Source: Neisseria polysaccharea ATCC 43768
GTDB lineage: Bacteria; Pseudomonadota; Gammaproteobacteria; Burkholderiales; Neisseriaceae
NCBI GenBank assembly: GCA_000176735.1
Contig: ADBE01000060.1
Span: 1-64,000, forward strand
Length of the DNA: 64,000 nt
Direction: 5' to 3'
Under the pieces are notes generated by a model that did not search any database, was not told the DNA's origin, and worked only from the letters and a program-made list of their open reading frames with translations. The position numbers and the translations under genes are program-made. Below are positions 9,226-18,830 of the stretch, one piece after another. The stretch's first letter is position 1. Every line of letters begins with the position of its first letter.

Positions 9226-10404
9226 ATGGAATTTGTTTACGACGTGGCAGAATCGGCAGTCAGCCCTGCGGTAATTAAAGTAATCGGCTTGGGCGGCGGC
9301 GGTTGCAATGCAATCAATAATATGGTTGCCAACAATGTGCGCGGTGTGGAGTTTATCAGTGCCAATACGGATGCGCAGTCTCTGGCAAAAAACCATGCGG
9401 CGAAGAGAATCCAGTTGGGTACGAATCTGACACGCGGTTTGGGCGCGGGCGCGAATCCTGATATCGGTCGTGCAGCAGCCCAGGAAGACCGGGAAGCCAT
9501 TGAAGAAGCCATCCGCGGTGCGAATATGCTGTTTATCACGACAGGTATGGGCGGCGGTACCGGTACCGGTTCGGCGCCGGTTGTTGCTGAGATTGCCAAG
9601 TCTTTGGGCATTCTGACCGTTGCCGTGGTTACCCGCCCGTTCGCATATGAAGGCAAACGCGTCCATGTGGCACAGGCAGGGTTGGAACAGTTGAAAGAAC
9701 ACGTCGATTCGCTGATCATCATCCCGAACGACAAACTGATGACCGCCTTGGGTGAAGACGTAACGATGCGCGAAGCCTTCCGCGCTGCCGACAATGTATT
9801 GCGCGATGCGGTCGCAGGCATTTCCGAAGTGGTAACTTGCCCGAGCGAAATCATCAATCTCGACTTTGCCGACGTGAAAACCGTGATGAGCAACCGCGGT
9901 ATCGCTATGATGGGTTCGGGTTATGCACAAGGTATCGACCGTGCGCGTATGGCAACCGATCAGGCCATTTCCAGCCCTCTGTTGGATGATGTAACCTTGG
10001 ACGGAGCACGCGGTGTGCTGGTCAATATTACGACTGCTCCGGGTTGCCTGAAAATGTCCGAGTTGTCTGAAGTCATGAAAATCGTCAACCAAAGCGCGCA
10101 TCCCGATTTGGAATGCAAATTCGGTGCTGCTGAAGACGAGACCATGAGCGAAGATGCCATCCGGATTACCATTATCGCTACCGGTCTGAAAGAAAAAGGC
10201 GCGGTCGATCCTACTCCGGCAAGGGAGGTAGAAGCGGTTGCCCCGTCCAAACAGGAGCAAAGCCACAATGTCGAAGGTATGATCCGCACCAATCGCGGTA
10301 TCCGCACCATGAATCTGACAGCTGCGGATTTCGACAATCAGTCCGTACTTGACGACTTTGAAATCCCTGCGATTTTGCGTCGTCAACACAATTCAGACAA
10401 ATAA
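9226..10404 (+). CDS. ftsZ: Cell division protein FtsZ (tubulin-like GTPase)
   Basis: 392 residues. FtsZ polymerises with GTP into the Z-ring at mid-cell. The GTP-binding signature GGGTGTGSAP is at residues 109-118 and the N-terminal loop GLGGGGCNAINNM at 21-33. The T7 catalytic segment with NLDFADVKTVM is present. A variable linker of about 60 residues is followed by the C-terminal peptide DDFEIPAILRR, which binds FtsA and ZipA-type partners. The gene has its own promoter and is followed by a hairpin with a T-run, so it probably closes the dcw cluster. Confidence 0.98.
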   Translation: MEFVYDVAESAVSPAVIKVIGLGGGGCNAINNMVANNVRGVEFISANTDAQSLAKNHAAKRIQLGTNLTRGLGAGANPDIGRAAAQEDREAIEEAIRGANMLFITTGMGGGTGTGSAPVVAEIAKSLGILTVAVVTRPFAYEGKRVHVAQAGLEQLKEHVDSLIIIPNDKLMTALGEDVTMREAFRAADNVLRDAVAGISEVVTCPSEIINLDFADVKTVMSNRGIAMMGSGYAQGIDRARMATDQAISSPLLDDVTLDGARGVLVNITTAPGCLKMSELSEVMKIVNQSAHPDLECKFGAAEDETMSEDAIRITIIATGLKEKGAVDPTPAREVEAVAPSKQEQSHNVEGMIRTNRGIRTMNLTAADFDNQSVLDDFEIPAILRRQHNSDK

Positions 10405-10429
10405 TGTGCTGTTTGCCGTAAACCTGCTG

Positions 10430-10469
10430 CCTCCCGAATCGGTTTGTCCGGTTTGGGAGGTATGTTTTT
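10430..10469 (+). terminator. Rho-independent terminator after ftsZ
   Basis: CCTCCCGAA (10430-10438) pairs with TTTGGGAGG (10452-10460), with one G-U pair, and is followed by a T-rich tract. It is not DUS-based. Confidence 0.75.
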
Positions 10470-10541
10470 CAAGATGTTGCAATTCCGTACGGTTTGCGGT
10501 CGGCGGATTCAGATTTTTCCACTTGATACAGACTTTCAGAT

Positions 10542-11852
10542 ATGGACACTTCAAAACAAACACTGTTGGACAGGATTTTCAATCTTCGGGCAAACGGTAC
10601 GACGGTCCGCACCGAATTGATGGCGGGTTTGACGACTTTTTTGACGATGTGCTACATCGTTATCGTCAACCCGTTGATTTTGGGTGAAACCGGCATGGAT
10701 ATGGGGGCGGTATTCGTTGCCACCTGTATCGCATCCGCCATCGGCTGTTTTGTTATGGGTTTTGTCGGCAACTATCCGATTGCACTCGCACCGGGGATGG
10801 GACTGAATGCCTATTTCACCTTTGCCGTCGTTAAGGGTATGGGCGTGCCTTGGCAGGTTGCGTTGGGTGCGGTGTTCATCTCTGGTCTGATTTTCATCCT
10901 GTTCAGCTTTTTTAAAGTCAGGGAAATGCTGGTCAACGCACTGCCTATGGGTTTGAAAATGTCGATTGCTGCCGGTATAGGTCTGTTCTTGGCACTGATT
11001 TCCCTGAAAGGCGCAGGCATTATCGTTGCCAATCCGGCAACCTTGGTCGGTTTGGGCGATATTCATCAACCGTCTGCGTTGTTGGCACTGTTCGGTTTTG
11101 CCATGGTGGTTGTTTTGGGATACTTCCGCATTCAAGGTGCAATCATCATTACCATCTTGACCATTACCGTCATTGCCAGCCTGATGGGTTTGAACGAGTT
11201 TTACGGCATCATCGGCGAAGTGCCGAGCATTGCGCCGACTTTTATGCAGATGGATTTTAAAGGGTTGTTTACCGTCAGCATGGTCAGCGTGATTTTCGTC
11301 TTTTTCCTGGTCGATCTGTTCGACAGTACCGGAACACTGGTCGGTGTCTCGCATCGTGCCGGGCTTCTGGTGGACGGTAAGCTGCCCCGCCTGAAACGCG
11401 CACTGCTTGCAGACTCTACCGCCATTGTGGCAGGTGCGGCTTTGGGTACTTCTTCGACGACGCCCTATGTGGAAAGTGCGGCGGGCGTATCGGCAGGCGG
11501 GCGGACAGGTCTGACGGCGGTTACCGTCGGCGTATTGATGCTGGCGTGTCTGATGTTCTCCCCATTGGCGAAAAGTGTTCCCGCTTTTGCTACTGCACCT
11601 GCCCTGCTTTATGTCGGCACACAAATGCTCCGCAGTGCCCGGGATATTGATTGGGACGATATGACGGAAGCCGCGCCCGCATTCCTGACCATTGTCTTCA
11701 TGCCGCTTACCTATTCGATTGCAGACGGCATCGCCTTCGGCTTCATCAGCTATGCCGTAGTCAAACTTTTGTGTCGCCGAACCGAGGATGTTCCGCCTAT
11801 GGTATGGATTGTTGCCGTATTGTGGGCACTAAAATTCTGGTATTTGGGTTGA
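10542..11852 (+). CDS. AzgA-type purine (adenine/guanine/hypoxanthine) permease
   Basis: 436 residues of almost continuous membrane segments. The sequence belongs to the AzgA/COG2252 branch of the NCS2 nucleobase transporters, which take up purine bases with protons. Diagnostic pieces are the N-terminal TELMAGLTTFLTMCYIVIVN, the NYPIALAPGMGLNAYFTF motif, the DLFDSTGTLVGV segment, and GTSSTTPYVESAAGVSAGG. Bacterial members are adenine or guanine/hypoxanthine specific; substrate cannot be told from the motifs. It follows the ftsZ terminator with its own start and ends at a DUS-pair hairpin, so it is probably a single-gene unit. Confidence 0.88.
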   Translation: MDTSKQTLLDRIFNLRANGTTVRTELMAGLTTFLTMCYIVIVNPLILGETGMDMGAVFVATCIASAIGCFVMGFVGNYPIALAPGMGLNAYFTFAVVKGMGVPWQVALGAVFISGLIFILFSFFKVREMLVNALPMGLKMSIAAGIGLFLALISLKGAGIIVANPATLVGLGDIHQPSALLALFGFAMVVVLGYFRIQGAIIITILTITVIASLMGLNEFYGIIGEVPSIAPTFMQMDFKGLFTVSMVSVIFVFFLVDLFDSTGTLVGVSHRAGLLVDGKLPRLKRALLADSTAIVAGAALGTSSTTPYVESAAGVSAGGRTGLTAVTVGVLMLACLMFSPLAKSVPAFATAPALLYVGTQMLRSARDIDWDDMTEAAPAFLTIVFMPLTYSIADGIAFGFISYAVVKLLCRRTEDVPPMVWIVAVLWALKFWYLG

Positions 11853-11868
11853 TGGTTGGAAGCATCAA

Positions 11869-11899
11869 ATGCCGTCTGAAATTTTCAGACGGCATTTTG
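11869..11899 (+). terminator. DUS inverted-pair terminator
   Basis: ATGCCGTCTGAA (11869-11880) and TTCAGACGGCAT (11884-11895) with a 3-base loop, then TTTT. It ends the permease transcript. Confidence 0.8.
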
Positions 11900-11950
11900 T
11901 TTGGATTTTGGGCGTACAATACGGAAAACATGACGATAAGGACACAAACT

Positions 11951-12571
11951 ATGGCACAGTTTTTCGCCGTTCATCCCGACAATCCCCAAGAACGCCTCAT
12001 CAAGCAGGCGGTTGAAATCGTCAATAAAGGCGGCGTGGTCGTCTATCCGACCGATTCGTGTTACGCCTTGGGTTGCAAACTCGGCGATAAGGCGGCGATG
12101 GAACGCATACTCTCCATCCGCAAAATCGATCAGAAACACCATCTGACACTGGTCTGTGCCGATTTGAGCGAGTTGGGCACATACGCCAAAATCGACAACG
12201 TACAGTTTCGTCAGCTTAAGGCCGCCACGCCCGGACCTTATACCTTTATCTTGCAGGCGACGAAGGAAGTGCCGGCGCGCACGCTGCACCCGAAACGCAA
12301 AACCATCGGGCTGCGTATTCCCGATAATGCCATTGCACAAGCCCTGCTGGGGGAATTGGGCGAACCGCTTTTAAGCTGCACCCTGATGCTGCCCGAAGAC
12401 GGCGAACCGCTGACCGACCCTTATGAAATCCGCGACCGGCTGGAACACGCCGTCGATTTGGTGATTGACGGCGGCTGGTGCGGAACCGATCCGACTACCG
12501 TCATCGACATGACCGACGGTACGGAATTGGTGCGCCAAGGTTGCGGCGATACGGCGGTGTTCGGTTTGTAG
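11951..12571 (+). CDS. YciO/YrdC/Sua5 family protein
   Basis: 206 residues from the ATG at 11951, chosen because AAGGA lies nine bases upstream; an in-frame ATG at 11930 is possible but has no ribosome site. The family core binds double-stranded RNA or makes threonylcarbamoyl-AMP for tRNA t6A modification. Typical pieces are the KGGVVVYPTDSCYALGC start, SIRKIDQKHHLTLVC, TPGPYTFILQATKEVP and RKTIGLRIPDNAIA. The sequence resembles the YciO branch more than TsaC, so a role in t6A is uncertain and the precise function is not known. It is convergent with purH, separated by a DUS-pair hairpin. Confidence 0.85.
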   Translation: MAQFFAVHPDNPQERLIKQAVEIVNKGGVVVYPTDSCYALGCKLGDKAAMERILSIRKIDQKHHLTLVCADLSELGTYAKIDNVQFRQLKAATPGPYTFILQATKEVPARTLHPKRKTIGLRIPDNAIAQALLGELGEPLLSCTLMLPEDGEPLTDPYEIRDRLEHAVDLVIDGGWCGTDPTTVIDMTDGTELVRQGCGDTAVFGL

Positions 12572-12696
12572 GGAAACCGATGCCGTCTGAAGCATCAGCC
12601 GTCCGAACGTATCGGGTGTTTTGCCGTTTACGGAAGTTCGAAATGCCGCCGCACATTTTGTTTCAGGCGGATTGTCTGTTCGGAACATCAAACAAA

Positions 12697-12725
12697 ATGC
12701 CGTCTGAAAGCCCTTCAGACGGCAT
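12697..12725. terminator. DUS inverted-pair bidirectional terminator
   Basis: ATGCCGTCTGAA (12697-12708) and TTCAGACGGCAT (12714-12725) lie between the convergent yciO-like gene and purH. Confidence 0.75.
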
Positions 12726-12742
12726 TGCCTTGTTTATCTGCG

Positions 12743-14323
12743 TTAATGCCTGAAATGGCGCACGCCCGTTACGACCATTGCGATGCCGTGTTCGTCTGCC
12801 GCGTCAAAGACTTCTTGATCGCGCATCGAACCTGCCGGATGGATGATGGCTTTAATGCCCTGTTCGGCAATCACGTCCACGCCGTCGCGGAATGGGAAGA
12901 AGGCATCGGAAGCGGCACATGCGCCGTTTAAGTCCAAACCTGCGTCCTGCGCTTTGCGGGCGGCGATGCGGGTGCTGTCCACGCGGCTCATTTGGCCTGC
13001 GCCGATGCCGTAGGTTTGACCGCCTTTGCCGAAGACGATGGCGTTGGATTTGACGTATTTTGCGACGTTCCAGACGAACAGCAAATCGTTCCATTCCTGC
13101 TCGGTCGGTTGGCGTTTGGAGACGACTTTCAAATCGGCGCGGCTGAGGCGGTGAATATCAGGGGTTTGTACCAACAGTCCGCCGCCGACGCGTTTGAGTT
13201 CGAAGCGGTTTGCGGCTGCCTCAAGCGGCACTTCCAATACGCGCACGTTTTTCTTGGCGGCGGCGATTTCGAGGGCTTCGGCGGTGAACTTCGGCGCCAT
13301 CAGGACTTCCATAAATTGGTTGTCGGTAATTTGTTTGACGGTTTCGCCGTCCACTTCGCGGTTGAAAGCGATGATGCCGCCGAACGCGCTGGTGGTGTCG
13401 GTGGCGTAGGCGAGTTTGTAGGCGGTCAAGGTATCGGCTGCAACGGCTACGCCGCATGGATTGGCGTGTTTCACGATCACGCAGGCCGGCTCATCAAAGG
13501 ATTTGACGGCTTCCCAAGCGGCATCGGCATCGGCGATGTTGTTGTAAGACAATTCTTTGCCTTGAAGCTGTTTATAAGCGGAAAGGCTGCCTGCGGCGGG
13601 GTCAATATCGCGGTAGAACGCGGCGCGTTGGTGCGGGTTTTCGCCGTAGCGCATGTCTTGCACTTTGATCCAGCTTTGGTTGAACTGGCTGGGGAACTCG
13701 CCGATTTCAGGCGTGCCGCTCAAGACGTCGTCTGAAAGCGAGGTTAAGTAGTTGGAAATCATGCCGTCGTATTGGGCGGTGTGGCTGAACGCTTTGCGCG
13801 ACAGGTTGAAGCGGGTTTTGTCGCTCAACGCACCGCCGTTGGCTTCCATTTCGGCGGCGATGACGGGGAAGTCGGCGGTATCGGTAACGATGGCGACGTG
13901 TTTCCAGTTTTTCGCGGCAGAGCGCACCATGGTTGGGCCGCCGATGTCGATGTTTTCAATCGCGTCTTCCAGTGTGCAGTTTGGTTTGGCGATGGTGGCG
14001 GCGAAGGGGTAAAGATTGACACACACAAGGTCGATGTTGCCGATGTCGTGTTCTTCCATCTTGGCGACGTGTTCGTCCAAATCGCGCCGGCCCAAAATAC
14101 CGCCGTGGATTTTCGGATGCAGGGTTTTCACGCGGCCGTCGAGCATTTCGGGAAAACCGGTGTAGTCGGCGACTTCAATCACGGGAACGCCCGCATCGGC
14201 AAGCAGTTTCGCCGTGCCGCCGGTAGAGAGGATTTCGACACCGAGCTTGGTCAAGGTTTGGGCAAATTCGACTGCGCCTGTCTTGTCGGACAGGCTGATC
14301 AGGGCGCGTTTGATGACGGACAT
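12743..14323 (-). CDS. purH: Bifunctional AICAR transformylase / IMP cyclohydrolase PurH
   Basis: 526 residues, the usual PurH length. It catalyses the last two steps of de novo purine synthesis: formyl transfer to AICAR, then ring closure to IMP. The N-terminal IMP cyclohydrolase domain starts [13 protein letters not shown] and contains STGGTAKLL and [15 protein letters not shown]. The C-terminal transformylase domain contains the catalytic Lys-His in [12 protein letters not shown], plus [17 protein letters not shown] and the end motif RHFRH. A good ribosome site (GGAAG) lies before the ATG at 14323. No neighbouring pur gene is present, so it appears to be a single-gene unit. Confidence 0.97.
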   Translation of the reverse strand: MSVIKRALISLSDKTGAVEFAQTLTKLGVEILSTGGTAKLLADAGVPVIEVADYTGFPEMLDGRVKTLHPKIHGGILGRRDLDEHVAKMEEHDIGNIDLVCVNLYPFAATIAKPNCTLEDAIENIDIGGPTMVRSAAKNWKHVAIVTDTADFPVIAAEMEANGGALSDKTRFNLSRKAFSHTAQYDGMISNYLTSLSDDVLSGTPEIGEFPSQFNQSWIKVQDMRYGENPHQRAAFYRDIDPAAGSLSAYKQLQGKELSYNNIADADAAWEAVKSFDEPACVIVKHANPCGVAVAADTLTAYKLAYATDTTSAFGGIIAFNREVDGETVKQITDNQFMEVLMAPKFTAEALEIAAAKKNVRVLEVPLEAAANRFELKRVGGGLLVQTPDIHRLSRADLKVVSKRQPTEQEWNDLLFVWNVAKYVKSNAIVFGKGGQTYGIGAGQMSRVDSTRIAARKAQDAGLDLNGACAASDAFFPFRDGVDVIAEQGIKAIIHPAGSMRDQEVFDAADEHGIAMVVTGVRHFRH

Positions 14324-14444
14324 TGGGGCTTCCTTTTCTGACAGTTGGATGGGGAAAGGGGAACTTTTTCGGGGCGGTATTATCCGCTATTTTCAGTTTT
14401 TTGGCAGTAGGTCTTTGCAGATATTGTTGACAATTTACAAAGAA

Positions 14445-14473
14445 ATGCCGTCTGAAAACCTTTCAGATGGCAT
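14445..14473. terminator. Imperfect DUS pair downstream of the ClC gene
   Basis: ATGCCGTCTGAA (14445-14456) faces TTCAGATGGCAT (14462-14473), with one mismatch. It lies just after the stop of the minus-strand ClC gene and upstream of purH. Confidence 0.65.
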
Positions 14474-14483
14474 TTGTCGGCAT

Positions 14484-15707
14484 TCATTTGAACCCCATTT
14501 TTCCCGATGTTCCCAATGCCCCCACCATGCCGATGCACAAAGGCAGCAGCAGGGACAGCGGCGCGTAGGTCAGTTCCAATACGAACACAATGGCGGTCAG
14601 CGGCATTTTGAGCGATACGCCGAGAAACACCGCCGCTCCGACGATTGCCGCGCTTTCAGACGGCATTTCTGGGAAAACGCTGTTCCACGCGGCTGCGGCG
14701 GCAAAGGCGATGGTGCTGCCGAGCATCATGGACGGTGTAATCAGGCCGCCGTATGCGCCTGCCGCCAACGCCATCAAGACGACCAGCCATTTGACGGCGG
14801 TCAACTCAAGGCTGTGTTGCCAGTCGGTCAAACCGCCAAAAGTCAGTTGGTTGCCTGCTTTGCCGTTGCCCAAAACTTCGGGAAACCAAACAGCAATCGC
14901 GCCGATGAGCGCAAACATGCAGACTGCCAAGGGAATGATTTTGATGTTGTCGCGCTTGATGAAGGGGAATTTTTGGGCGGTACGCTGGAAAAAGACGGCG
15001 GCTGCGCCCAATATCGGGCCGATGACGGCGGAAAACCAAAGCAATGAAGTATTTACGGCAAGGTTGGCGGGATGATACTGCTGTACGTCGCCTAAGCCGA
15101 TACGCGCCACGGCGGTGGCAATGACGGAAGTCAGCAACGCGGCGGCAACCGCCTGCTGCGTCCACACGCCCAGCATGGCTTCGAGGATGAAAAGTGTGGA
15201 GGCGAGCGGCACATTATACACGGCTGCCAAACCCGCGCCGGACGCACAGGCAATCAAGAGGCGCATTTCGCCTTCGTCCAAACCCAACCGCCTGCCGCCT
15301 GCCGAAGCAAACGCGGCAGTCATTTCGCGCGGCGCTACTTCCCGTCCGAGCGGTGAACCGAGTCCGACCGTTATGATTTGCAGCAGAACATGGAAAACCG
15401 TCGTCAGAAACGGCAGCCCCTGCAATGGCTGCTTCAAGGCGGCTTTGATTTCGATTTGCGGCTTGCCGAAACGTTTGAGCAGCCACCAGCCGCCGCCTGC
15501 GATCGCGCCGCATAGCGTCAGCACGGCAACGCGCCGCATACCGGAAGCCTGTGCCACGCCTTCGCGGAACGAAGTGTACACGCCGTCCGCGCCATAACCG
15601 TATGCTGTGTGTTGTATGAAGTGCATCAGTTCCGTCAGCACAATGCCGACCAAACCGCCGATAACGCCTGCTGCTGCCAGAGCAAACCAAAGTTTTCTGC
15701 GTCCCAC
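14484..15707 (-). CDS. Divergent ClC-family chloride channel/antiporter-like protein
   Basis: 407 residues with about ten membrane segments. The start is a GTG at 15707 with AGGA six bases upstream. ClC features are the segment GSPLGREVAPRE (117-128), which keeps the gating glutamate of GREGP, plus AAVFLGVSLKMPLTAIVFV and EL near the end. The usual selectivity motif GSGIP is replaced by GKPQI before EIKAALK (about 81-91), and GxFxP-like and GFGAAFNAP-like positions are altered (GAGLAAVYNVPLAS). It is therefore a distant ClC member; ion and mode of transport are not predictable. A DUS is embedded in the coding sequence at 14655-14666, read as MPSE. It lies between purH and serB with terminators on both sides. 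Confidence 0.8.
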   Translation of the reverse strand: MGRRKLWFALAAAGVIGGLVGIVLTELMHFIQHTAYGYGADGVYTSFREGVAQASGMRRVAVLTLCGAIAGGGWWLLKRFGKPQIEIKAALKQPLQGLPFLTTVFHVLLQIITVGLGSPLGREVAPREMTAAFASAGGRRLGLDEGEMRLLIACASGAGLAAVYNVPLASTLFILEAMLGVWTQQAVAAALLTSVIATAVARIGLGDVQQYHPANLAVNTSLLWFSAVIGPILGAAAVFFQRTAQKFPFIKRDNIKIIPLAVCMFALIGAIAVWFPEVLGNGKAGNQLTFGGLTDWQHSLELTAVKWLVVLMALAAGAYGGLITPSMMLGSTIAFAAAAAWNSVFPEMPSESAAIVGAAVFLGVSLKMPLTAIVFVLELTYAPLSLLLPLCIGMVGALGTSGKMGFK

Positions 15708-15726
15708 TGTCGTTCCTGCCGTTCAA

Positions 15727-15757
15727 ATGCCGTCTGAACACGTTTTTCAGACGGCAT
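15727..15757. terminator. DUS inverted-pair terminator after serB
   Basis: ATGCCGTCTGAA (15727-15738) with TTCAGACGGCAT (15746-15757), just past the stop of minus-strand serB. Confidence 0.75.
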
Positions 15758-15772
15758 CCGTTTCCTATCCGC

Positions 15773-16606
15773 CTATCCGAACAGGCCGCGTACACGCTCC
15801 AAACCGCCGAAGTTGATACAGGCATCGGCGGCTGCCTGCGCTTTCGGTTTGGCGCGGTAAGCCACGCCTATGCCCGCTTCTTTGAGCATCGGAATATCGT
15901 TCGCACCGTCGCCCACCGCCAACACTTGATGCGGCTGCAATCCGAGGCGGCTGCGGTATTCGAGCAACAAATCTGCCTTTGCCTGCGCGTCGATGATTCT
16001 GCCTTTCAAACGTCCGGTCAGCCTGCCGTTTTCAATTTCCAAAACATTGGCGTGCTGGTATTCGAAGCCGAGGCGTTGTTGCAGACGTTCGGTAAAAAAC
16101 GTGAAGCCGCCCGACACCAGCAAGAATTTCACATCATGCCTTTTGCATTCGTCCAACAAAAATTCCGCACCGGGCGAGAGCTTCAAAACGTTTTCATAAA
16201 CGTCCGCCAAAATCTGTTCGTCCAATCCCGCCAACAGCGCAACGCGGCTGCGTAAAGACTGTTCGAAATCGAGTTCGCCGCGCATCGAACGCCCGGTAAT
16301 TTCCGCTACCTTGTCTTTTAAACCCACGCCTGCCGCAATTTCATCGACGCATTCGATGGTAATCAGCGTCGAATCCATATCGCTGACAATCAAACCGAGT
16401 TCGCCGAAATCCATATCCGGCAACACGGCGTGGTCGATTTGACGGCTGCCAAGCAACGCCGCGTCTTTTTCGCTTAAAGAAAACCCTTCTTCAACAAGAA
16501 AACGCATACGCTTTTCATCGGCGCAATCAGGTTCGGGCAGGCGGGAGGGGAAGTCGGAAGGCAGGGCTTCGGCGGAGAGAAATTGGAGGACGAGGGCGTG
16601 CGGCAT
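15773..16606 (-). CDS. serB: Phosphoserine phosphatase SerB
   Basis: 277 residues. SerB hydrolyses O-phosphoserine to serine, the last step of serine synthesis. It is a HAD-family enzyme: the nucleophile motif DMDST is at residues 76-80 (Asp76, Asp78), followed by TIECVDEIA. The second motif LLVSGGFTFF and the third VGDGANDIPML are in order. The N-terminal 70 residues form the extra domain found in proteobacterial SerB. The ATG at 16606 is the first start giving the full fold. It is divergent from pntA across a 289-base gap. Confidence 0.96.
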   Translation of the reverse strand: MPHALVLQFLSAEALPSDFPSRLPEPDCADEKRMRFLVEEGFSLSEKDAALLGSRQIDHAVLPDMDFGELGLIVSDMDSTLITIECVDEIAAGVGLKDKVAEITGRSMRGELDFEQSLRSRVALLAGLDEQILADVYENVLKLSPGAEFLLDECKRHDVKFLLVSGGFTFFTERLQQRLGFEYQHANVLEIENGRLTGRLKGRIIDAQAKADLLLEYRSRLGLQPHQVLAVGDGANDIPMLKEAGIGVAYRAKPKAQAAADACINFGGLERVRGLFG

Positions 16607-16797
16607 AACGGCGGCTCAAAAAATGCGGATTATATAGTGAAACGGCAAAGAATGTTACGGCGGGCGGGACTGCAATCGGAAAATGACTTCAAACGCAAAC
16701 GGCAGTATGTGTCGGATAACACGGGAAAATGCCGCAACTATTGCCAGCCTGATGAAAATTCGTTATAAGGGGATTATCTAAAATATATTAACATTTG

Positions 16798-16865
16798 AAG
16801 TGAATCGGTTTTAAACCGGTACGGCGTTGCTCCGCCCTGCCACGATTTAAATTTAACCCACGATA
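16798..16865. repeat. Worn, internally deleted Correia element
   Basis: AAGTGAATCGGTT (16798-16810) is identical to the middle of the full Correia element elsewhere in this window. The segment 16823-16843 resembles its GGCTTCGTCGCCTTGTCCTG arm. The end ATTTAAATTTAACCCACGATA (16845-16865) matches a Correia terminal repeat (TTTAAATTTAATCCACTATA form) with two changes. The left half is missing. It ends 30 bases before pntA. The rest of the 16607-16895 gap shows no gene. Confidence 0.55.
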
Positions 16866-16895
16866 CATATAAACAACCCGAAAAAGGATTCAGAG

Positions 16896-18437
16896 ATGAA
16901 AATCGGTATCCCACGCGAGTCATTATCCGGCGAAACCCGCGTCGCCTGCACGCCCGCCACCGTCGCCCTGCTGGGCAAACTGGGCTTTGAAACCGTTGTC
17001 GAAAGCGGTGCAGGTTGGGCGGCAAGTTTGGACGATGCCGCTTACCAAACAGCAGGCGCGACCGTTGCCGACAAAGCAACGGTTTGGGCCTGCCCTTTAA
17101 TTTATAAGGTCAACGCTCCGTCCGAAGACGAGCTACCACTGCTCAAAGAAGGACAGACCATCGTCAGCTTCCTGTGGCCGCGCCAAAACGAGGCTTTGGT
17201 CGAAGCCTTGCGCGCCAAGAAAGTGAACGCGCTGGCGATGGACATGGTGCCCCGCATTTCGCGCGCGCAGGCTTTGGACGCTTTGTCTTCGATGGCAAAC
17301 ATCAGCGGCTACCGCGCCGTGATTGAAGCCGCCAACGCCTTCGGGCGTTTCTTCACCGGTCAAATTACTGCCGCAGGCAAAGTGCCGCCCGCGCAGGTTT
17401 TGGTGATTGGTGCAGGTGTGGCAGGTTTGGCGGCGATCGGTACGGCAAACTCGCTCGGCGCAGTGGTGCGCGCGTTCGATACCCGCTTGGAAGTGGCGGA
17501 ACAAATCGAATCTATGGGCGGTAAGTTCCTGAAACTCGACTTCCCGCAAGAATCGGGCGGCAGCGGCGACGGCTACGCCAAAGTGATGAGCGACGAATTT
17601 ATCGCCGCCGAGATGAAACTCTTTGCCGAGCAGGCGAAAGAAGTGGACATTATCATTACTACCGCCGCCATTCCGGGCAAACCCGCGCCCAAGCTGATTA
17701 CCAAAGAAATGGTGGAAAGCATGAAATCCGGCTCCGTCATCGTCGATTTGGCGGCGGCGACGGGCGGCAACTGCGAACTCACCCGCCCGGGCGAATTGTC
17801 CGTAACCGACAACGGCGTGAAAATCATCGGCTACACCGACATGGCAAACCGCCTTGCCGGACAGTCTTCCCAGCTTTACGCCACCAACTTGGTGAACCTG
17901 ACCAAGCTGTTAAGCCCGAACAAAGACGGCGAAATCACGCTGGACTTCGAAGACGTGATTATCCGCAACATGACCGTTACCCGCGACGGCGAAATCACCT
18001 TCCCGCCTCCGCCGATTCAAGTTTCCGCCCAGCCGCAGCAAACGCCGTCTGAAAAAGCCGCGCCTGCCGCCAAGCCCGAGCCGAAACCCGTTCCCCTATG
18101 GAAAAAACTCGCGCCCGCCGTCATCGCCGCCGTGTTGGTACTGTGGGTCGGTGCGGTCGCACCCGCAGCATTCCTGAACCACTTTATCGTGTTCGTCCTC
18201 GCCTGCGTCATCGGCTACTATGTCGTTTGGAACGTCAGCCACTCGCTGCACACACCGCTGATGTCCGTGACCAACGCCATCTCCGGCATCATCGTCGTCG
18301 GCGCGCTACTGCAAATCGGTCAGGGCAACGGCTTTGTTTCGCTGCTGTCGTTTGTTGCCATCCTGATTGCCGGCATCAACATCTTCGGCGGCTTCTTCGT
18401 AACGCGCCGCATGTTGAATATGTTTAGGAAAGGATAA
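16896..18437 (+). CDS. pntA: NAD(P) transhydrogenase subunit alpha (proton-translocating)
   Basis: 513 residues. With PntB it forms the inner-membrane enzyme that uses the proton gradient to reduce NADP+ with NADH. Residues 1 to about 370 are the NAD-binding domain I, with start [20 protein letters not shown] and Rossmann loop [14 protein letters not shown] Pro/Ala-rich linker (about 375-400) includes TPSEK, a DUS read in frame. Four transmembrane helices follow at the C-terminus. This is the long E. coli-like form, with the membrane part fused to domain I. The upstream gap carries a worn Correia element. The gene is separated from pntB by a broken MAPEG gene. Confidence 0.96.
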   Translation: MKIGIPRESLSGETRVACTPATVALLGKLGFETVVESGAGWAASLDDAAYQTAGATVADKATVWACPLIYKVNAPSEDELPLLKEGQTIVSFLWPRQNEALVEALRAKKVNALAMDMVPRISRAQALDALSSMANISGYRAVIEAANAFGRFFTGQITAAGKVPPAQVLVIGAGVAGLAAIGTANSLGAVVRAFDTRLEVAEQIESMGGKFLKLDFPQESGGSGDGYAKVMSDEFIAAEMKLFAEQAKEVDIIITTAAIPGKPAPKLITKEMVESMKSGSVIVDLAAATGGNCELTRPGELSVTDNGVKIIGYTDMANRLAGQSSQLYATNLVNLTKLLSPNKDGEITLDFEDVIIRNMTVTRDGEITFPPPPIQVSAQPQQTPSEKAAPAAKPEPKPVPLWKKLAPAVIAAVLVLWVGAVAPAAFLNHFIVFVLACVIGYYVVWNVSHSLHTPLMSVTNAISGIIVVGALLQIGQGNGFVSLLSFVAILIAGINIFGGFFVTRRMLNMFRKG

Positions 18438-18440
18438 AGC

Positions 18441-18825
18441 ATGACTTTCGCCTATTGGTGCATTCTGATTGCCTGCCTATTGCCGCTTTTTGTGCGGCGT
18501 ATGCCAAAAAAGCGGGCGGATTCCGGTTTAAAGACAACCACAATCCGCGCGATTTTCTGGCGCGCACGCAAGGCACAGCCGGCCCGTGGCCCACGCCGCG
18601 CAGCAAAACGGTTTTGAAGCCTTTGCACCGTTTGCCGCCGCCGTTTTGACGGCACATGCAACCGGCAATGCCGGACAAGCAACCGTCAACACGCTTGCCG
18701 GTCTGTTCATCCTGTTCCGCCTCGCCTTTATCTGGTGCTACATCGCAGACAAAGCAGCATTGCGCTCGCTGATGTGGGCGGGCGGATTTGTCTGCACCGT
18801 CGGACTGTTTGTCGCGGCTGCTTGA
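18441..18825 (+). pseudogene. MAPEG-family membrane protein, two frameshifts
   Basis: The translation begins MTFAYWCILIACLLPLF in one frame, continues CAAYAKKAGGFRFKDNHNP in a second frame after CCGCTTTTTGTG (18483-18494; a sixth T would restore the frame), and ends AHAAQQNGFEAFAPFAAAV onwards in a third frame after about 18580 (GGCCCGTGGCCC). Joined, the three pieces give one protein of about 128 residues with four hydrophobic helices and the NGFEAF/RLAFIWCYIAD motifs of bacterial MAPEG proteins (membrane proteins related to glutathione S-transferases). Start and stop are otherwise intact. As written the gene is broken; sequencing error at the T-run is possible for the first shift, less so for the second. 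It sits between pntA and pntB. Confidence 0.75.
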
Positions 18826-18830
18826 AACAG

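Noticed and set aside
9187-10389. 400-codon open frame antisense to ftsZ
   Set aside because: Cys/His/Arg-rich translation with no family resemblance, an exact shadow of a strongly conserved gene in GC-biased codons.
16632-16640. TATAGTG-like Correia end after serB
   Set aside because: Only seven bases match; the adjoining sequence is not a Correia terminal repeat.
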